In this document: positions 62,232 through 64,000 of the stretch, piece by piece
Position numbering within the stretch: position 1 is the stretch's first letter
How the letters are laid out: every line of letters starts with the position of its first letter
NCBI GenBank assembly: GCA_032716605.1
Contig: CM064495.1
Span: forward strand, 24,273,760-24,337,759
Origin: Paralithodes platypus
Lineage: Eukaryota; Arthropoda; Malacostraca; Decapoda; Lithodidae
Direction: 5' to 3'
Length of the DNA stretch: 64,000 bases
Notes under the pieces: generated by a model
Told to the model about the DNA's origin: nothing
The model's input: the letters and a program-made list of their open reading frames with translations, nothing else
The model's database searches: none
Translations under genes and position numbers: made by a program

Positions 62232-62667
62232 GTCGGGCCCCGCCACATAGTCCAGGTTTTTAGATACGGACTTAAGTCAGGCCCCGCTAATTAGGGGTTA
62301 ACTTACAGGGGGCGGGGTGAAAGTACTACTCAGAAGAGACCAGACGAGACTTAATAACCTTTATTTACACAGTGGATGTGGGCAGACAATAATGCATTTC
62401 TATACAATAATTGTTTATGATACAATAAATCTGTTACAGTTGGGTACAGAATATCAATGTCTTGGCCATGTGTAACATGGAGGCCTTATTAGACTTGTAA
62501 TAATAATAATAATAATAATAGTTCTTAAAGCTAGCTCATGCTAAGCTAGCTAAGGATAGCTCAATAAGGCCGATTAGGCGTATTTCCATTGGGGTCCTGT
62601 ACTACTACCCCATCCCTTTGCTCATGAGGGATGGTAACGACTCAGTGCTTGTGAAAAATCTTTAATG
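62232..62667. other. Unassigned sequence with (TAA)n
   Basis: Contains the paralogous empty site (62267-62289), a (TAA)n run near 62499-62522 and GCTAGCT palindromes (62530-62552). No gene. Confidence 0.5.
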
Positions 62668-62745
62668 CGCCGAGCGTGGGCGCGAACCCGGGCCTTCTGG
62701 GTGGAAGTCCGAGACGCTAGTCACTACACCAAGCGAGCCGCTTGG
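62668..62745 (-). repeat. tRNA-derived SINE head
   Basis: Minus strand GGCTCGCTTGGTGTAGTGAC (A-box region) ... GGGTTCGCGCCC (B-box) with tRNA-like spacing. Acceptor arms do not pair convincingly. Confidence 0.6.
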
Positions 62746-63039
62746 CCACTAATCACAACAACACAGACAGTAGTTTCTTGAGATAACATTCCAAGATAAA
62801 CCTCGTGCACGAGTGAGAGAGTGAGAGTGAGAGTGAGACTGCATACACATTACTACTGAGGCAGCCGGGGGATATTAGTATGTAACAGTAGTTAATGAAA
62901 GAGAAAGACAGATAGAGAATACAGTGAGAGGTGTGGTGTAGCCTGATGTACTGATGTAGGGTGGATGTATACTCTAGGTGGAGTTGTTTACATGTGGCAA
63001 TAAACAGGTGTGACCCTTCACACTGTGACCTATTGTAAT

Positions 63040-63079
63040 GTATTGTGCTGGCTGGCTGGCTGGCTGGCTGACGCTGACG

Positions 63080-63118
<39 letters not shown>

Positions 63119-63211
63119 CTCTCTCTCTCTGAACTCTCTCTCTCTGAACTCTCTCTCTCTGAACTCTCTCTCTCTGAACTCTCTCTCTCTGAACTCTCTC
63201 TCTCTGAACTC
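63040..63211. repeat. (GGCT)n, (CT)n and seven GAACTCTCTCTCTCT units
   Basis: GCTG units at 63048-63069, (CT)n at 63085-63114, then seven near-identical 16 bp units TGAACTCTCTCTCTC to 63211. Confidence 0.95.
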
Positions 63212-63218
63212 TTTATAT

Positions 63219-63650
63219 ACCGGTGTACCAGTCTGCTTCCCCCCCCCCGTCCGAAATTCCCCCTGGGGGAAATCTGGCCCAGGATAGATTTCCCCCGGGG
63301 GGAATTTTGGCCTAGGATATTATTCCCCCCTCTTGGCCAAAATTCCCCCCCACCCACCCGGTTATATGGTAAGTGTATCAATGACTTTAATGACTGAAAC
63401 ATCAAACAATGGCTCGACCATCACACAACAATTACTAACATAACATTAGGTTAAGTTAGGTTAGGTTAGGTTAGGTTAAGTTAGGTTGGTTTGGTTAGGT
63501 TAGGTTAAACAGTCCTTCAATAAAGTCATTATGTCAACTAATGGTTCCTATATAAGGGGGGAAATATGGCCAAGAGGGGGGAAAAATATCCTAGGCCAAA
63601 ATCCTAGGTCTGAAATTCCCCCCCGGGGCAAAACAGCCCAGGCCACTTTT

Positions 63651-63729
<79 letters not shown>

Positions 63730-63798
63730 AATTGAGCCTAGGCTACTTTTCCCGGGGGGAACTTCAGTCAGGGGGGAAACATTTCCTGCTACACCGGT
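63219..63798. mobile_element. Foldback element with telomere-like repeats in its loop
   Basis: Ends ACCGGTGTACCAG and, inverted, ACCGGTGTAGCAG. Arms (63232-63362 and 63553-63790) share in inverse order GGCCAAGAGGGGGGAA, ATATCCTAGGCCAAAAT and CTGAAATTCCCC-type words. The loop holds (TTAGG)n. The right arm contains a G run of about 75 bases (63654-63728, one T). No ORF. Confidence 0.75.
63445..63507 (+). repeat. Interstitial (TTAGG)n arthropod telomere-type repeat
   Basis: About twelve units, several exact (TTAGGTTAGGTTAGG) and others TTAAG or TTGG variants. TTAGG is the common arthropod telomere unit. It lies in the loop of the foldback element, not at a chromosome end. Confidence 0.85.
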
Positions 63799-64000
63799 AC
63801 ATAATTTTGTAATACTAATTTAGTTTGTAAATGCTTTTTATATTAAGATATAAACATTGTTATATACCAATTGTGTAATCAAGAGACCTGTATTATTTGC
63901 ACTTATTTGGAGAGTAATAAACATATCATATCAAAGCAATTATTTTTCTCATAAAATACACACAAACACAAACACACACACACACACACACAAACACAGG
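63799..64000. other. AT-rich end of window with (CA)n
   Basis: No gene. (CA)n begins near 63957. Confidence 0.5.

Noticed and set aside
63531..63812. Gly-rich ORF
   Set aside because: Reads the G run in the foldback element.

Overview
This window is a stretch of invertebrate nuclear DNA made almost entirely of nested mobile elements; I recognise no complete single-copy host gene. The taxon is an inference. Interspersed (TTAGG)n arthropod telomere repeats, DIRS1-like elements, several non-LTR retrotransposon families, Tigger/pogo relics, tRNA-derived SINE heads and very abundant (TA)n, (GA)n and (CA)n microsatellites together suggest an arthropod, most likely a decapod crustacean. No database search was possible.

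Layout. 1-3125 is a deletion derivative of a DIRS1-like element: leader, tyrosine recombinase, internal complementary region and right inverted repeat. 3126-6848 holds a broken Tigger/jerky-type transposase. 6893-7125 is a small TTAA-type MITE. 7693-12036 is copy 1 of an unrecognised multicopy family whose short proteins start with MTGL; it is split by a nearly intact CR1-group LINE (8169-11072). Copies 2 (minus, 29814-30233) and 3 (plus, 30761-31267) of the same family lie about 20 kb away, head to head.

A LINE relic at 12963-13496 resumes at 24904. It is split by an 11.4 kb insertion (13497-24903) bounded by a GGTG duplication and TGTTATG/CATAACA ends. This insertion contains a nearly full DIRS1-like element (15108-22192: inverted repeat, leader, gag, RT/RNase H/methyltransferase-like ORF, overlapping recombinase truncated at its 3' end) and a 648 bp TTAA MITE.

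25200-27060 is a G-rich plus strand that codes for a proline/serine-rich LINE ORF1-like tract on the minus strand. 33497-38465 is one minus-strand LINE (family A) split by a 2.7 kb inverted-repeat transposon, which itself holds a Tigger-like MITE and a candidate TTAA element. 38.5-42.1 kb has tRNA-SINE heads and two long perfect or near-perfect hairpins. 42361-44369 is a CR1-group LINE. 47.4-51 kb is a LINE-A copy with a LINE-B nested in it. 53.3-55.3 kb is a LINE-A copy with a TTAA MITE nested in it, and the undisturbed target site is preserved in the paralogue at 37449-37452. 55.5-59.3 kb holds two more minus-strand LINE pieces and a Penelope GIY-YIG endonuclease fragment. 60.6-62.2 kb has two TTAA MITEs. 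The last kilobase is a foldback element carrying TTAGG repeats and a long G run.

How it works together: LINE RT/endonucleases, DIRS recombinases and DDE transposases supplied mobility over time, and most copies here are dead. At least four elements with TTAA duplications imply a piggyBac-type transposase acting in trans, but none is encoded here. The most intriguing unexplained unit is the MTGL family; its conserved N- and C-terminal blocks and conserved downstream DNA are not assigned to any known element.
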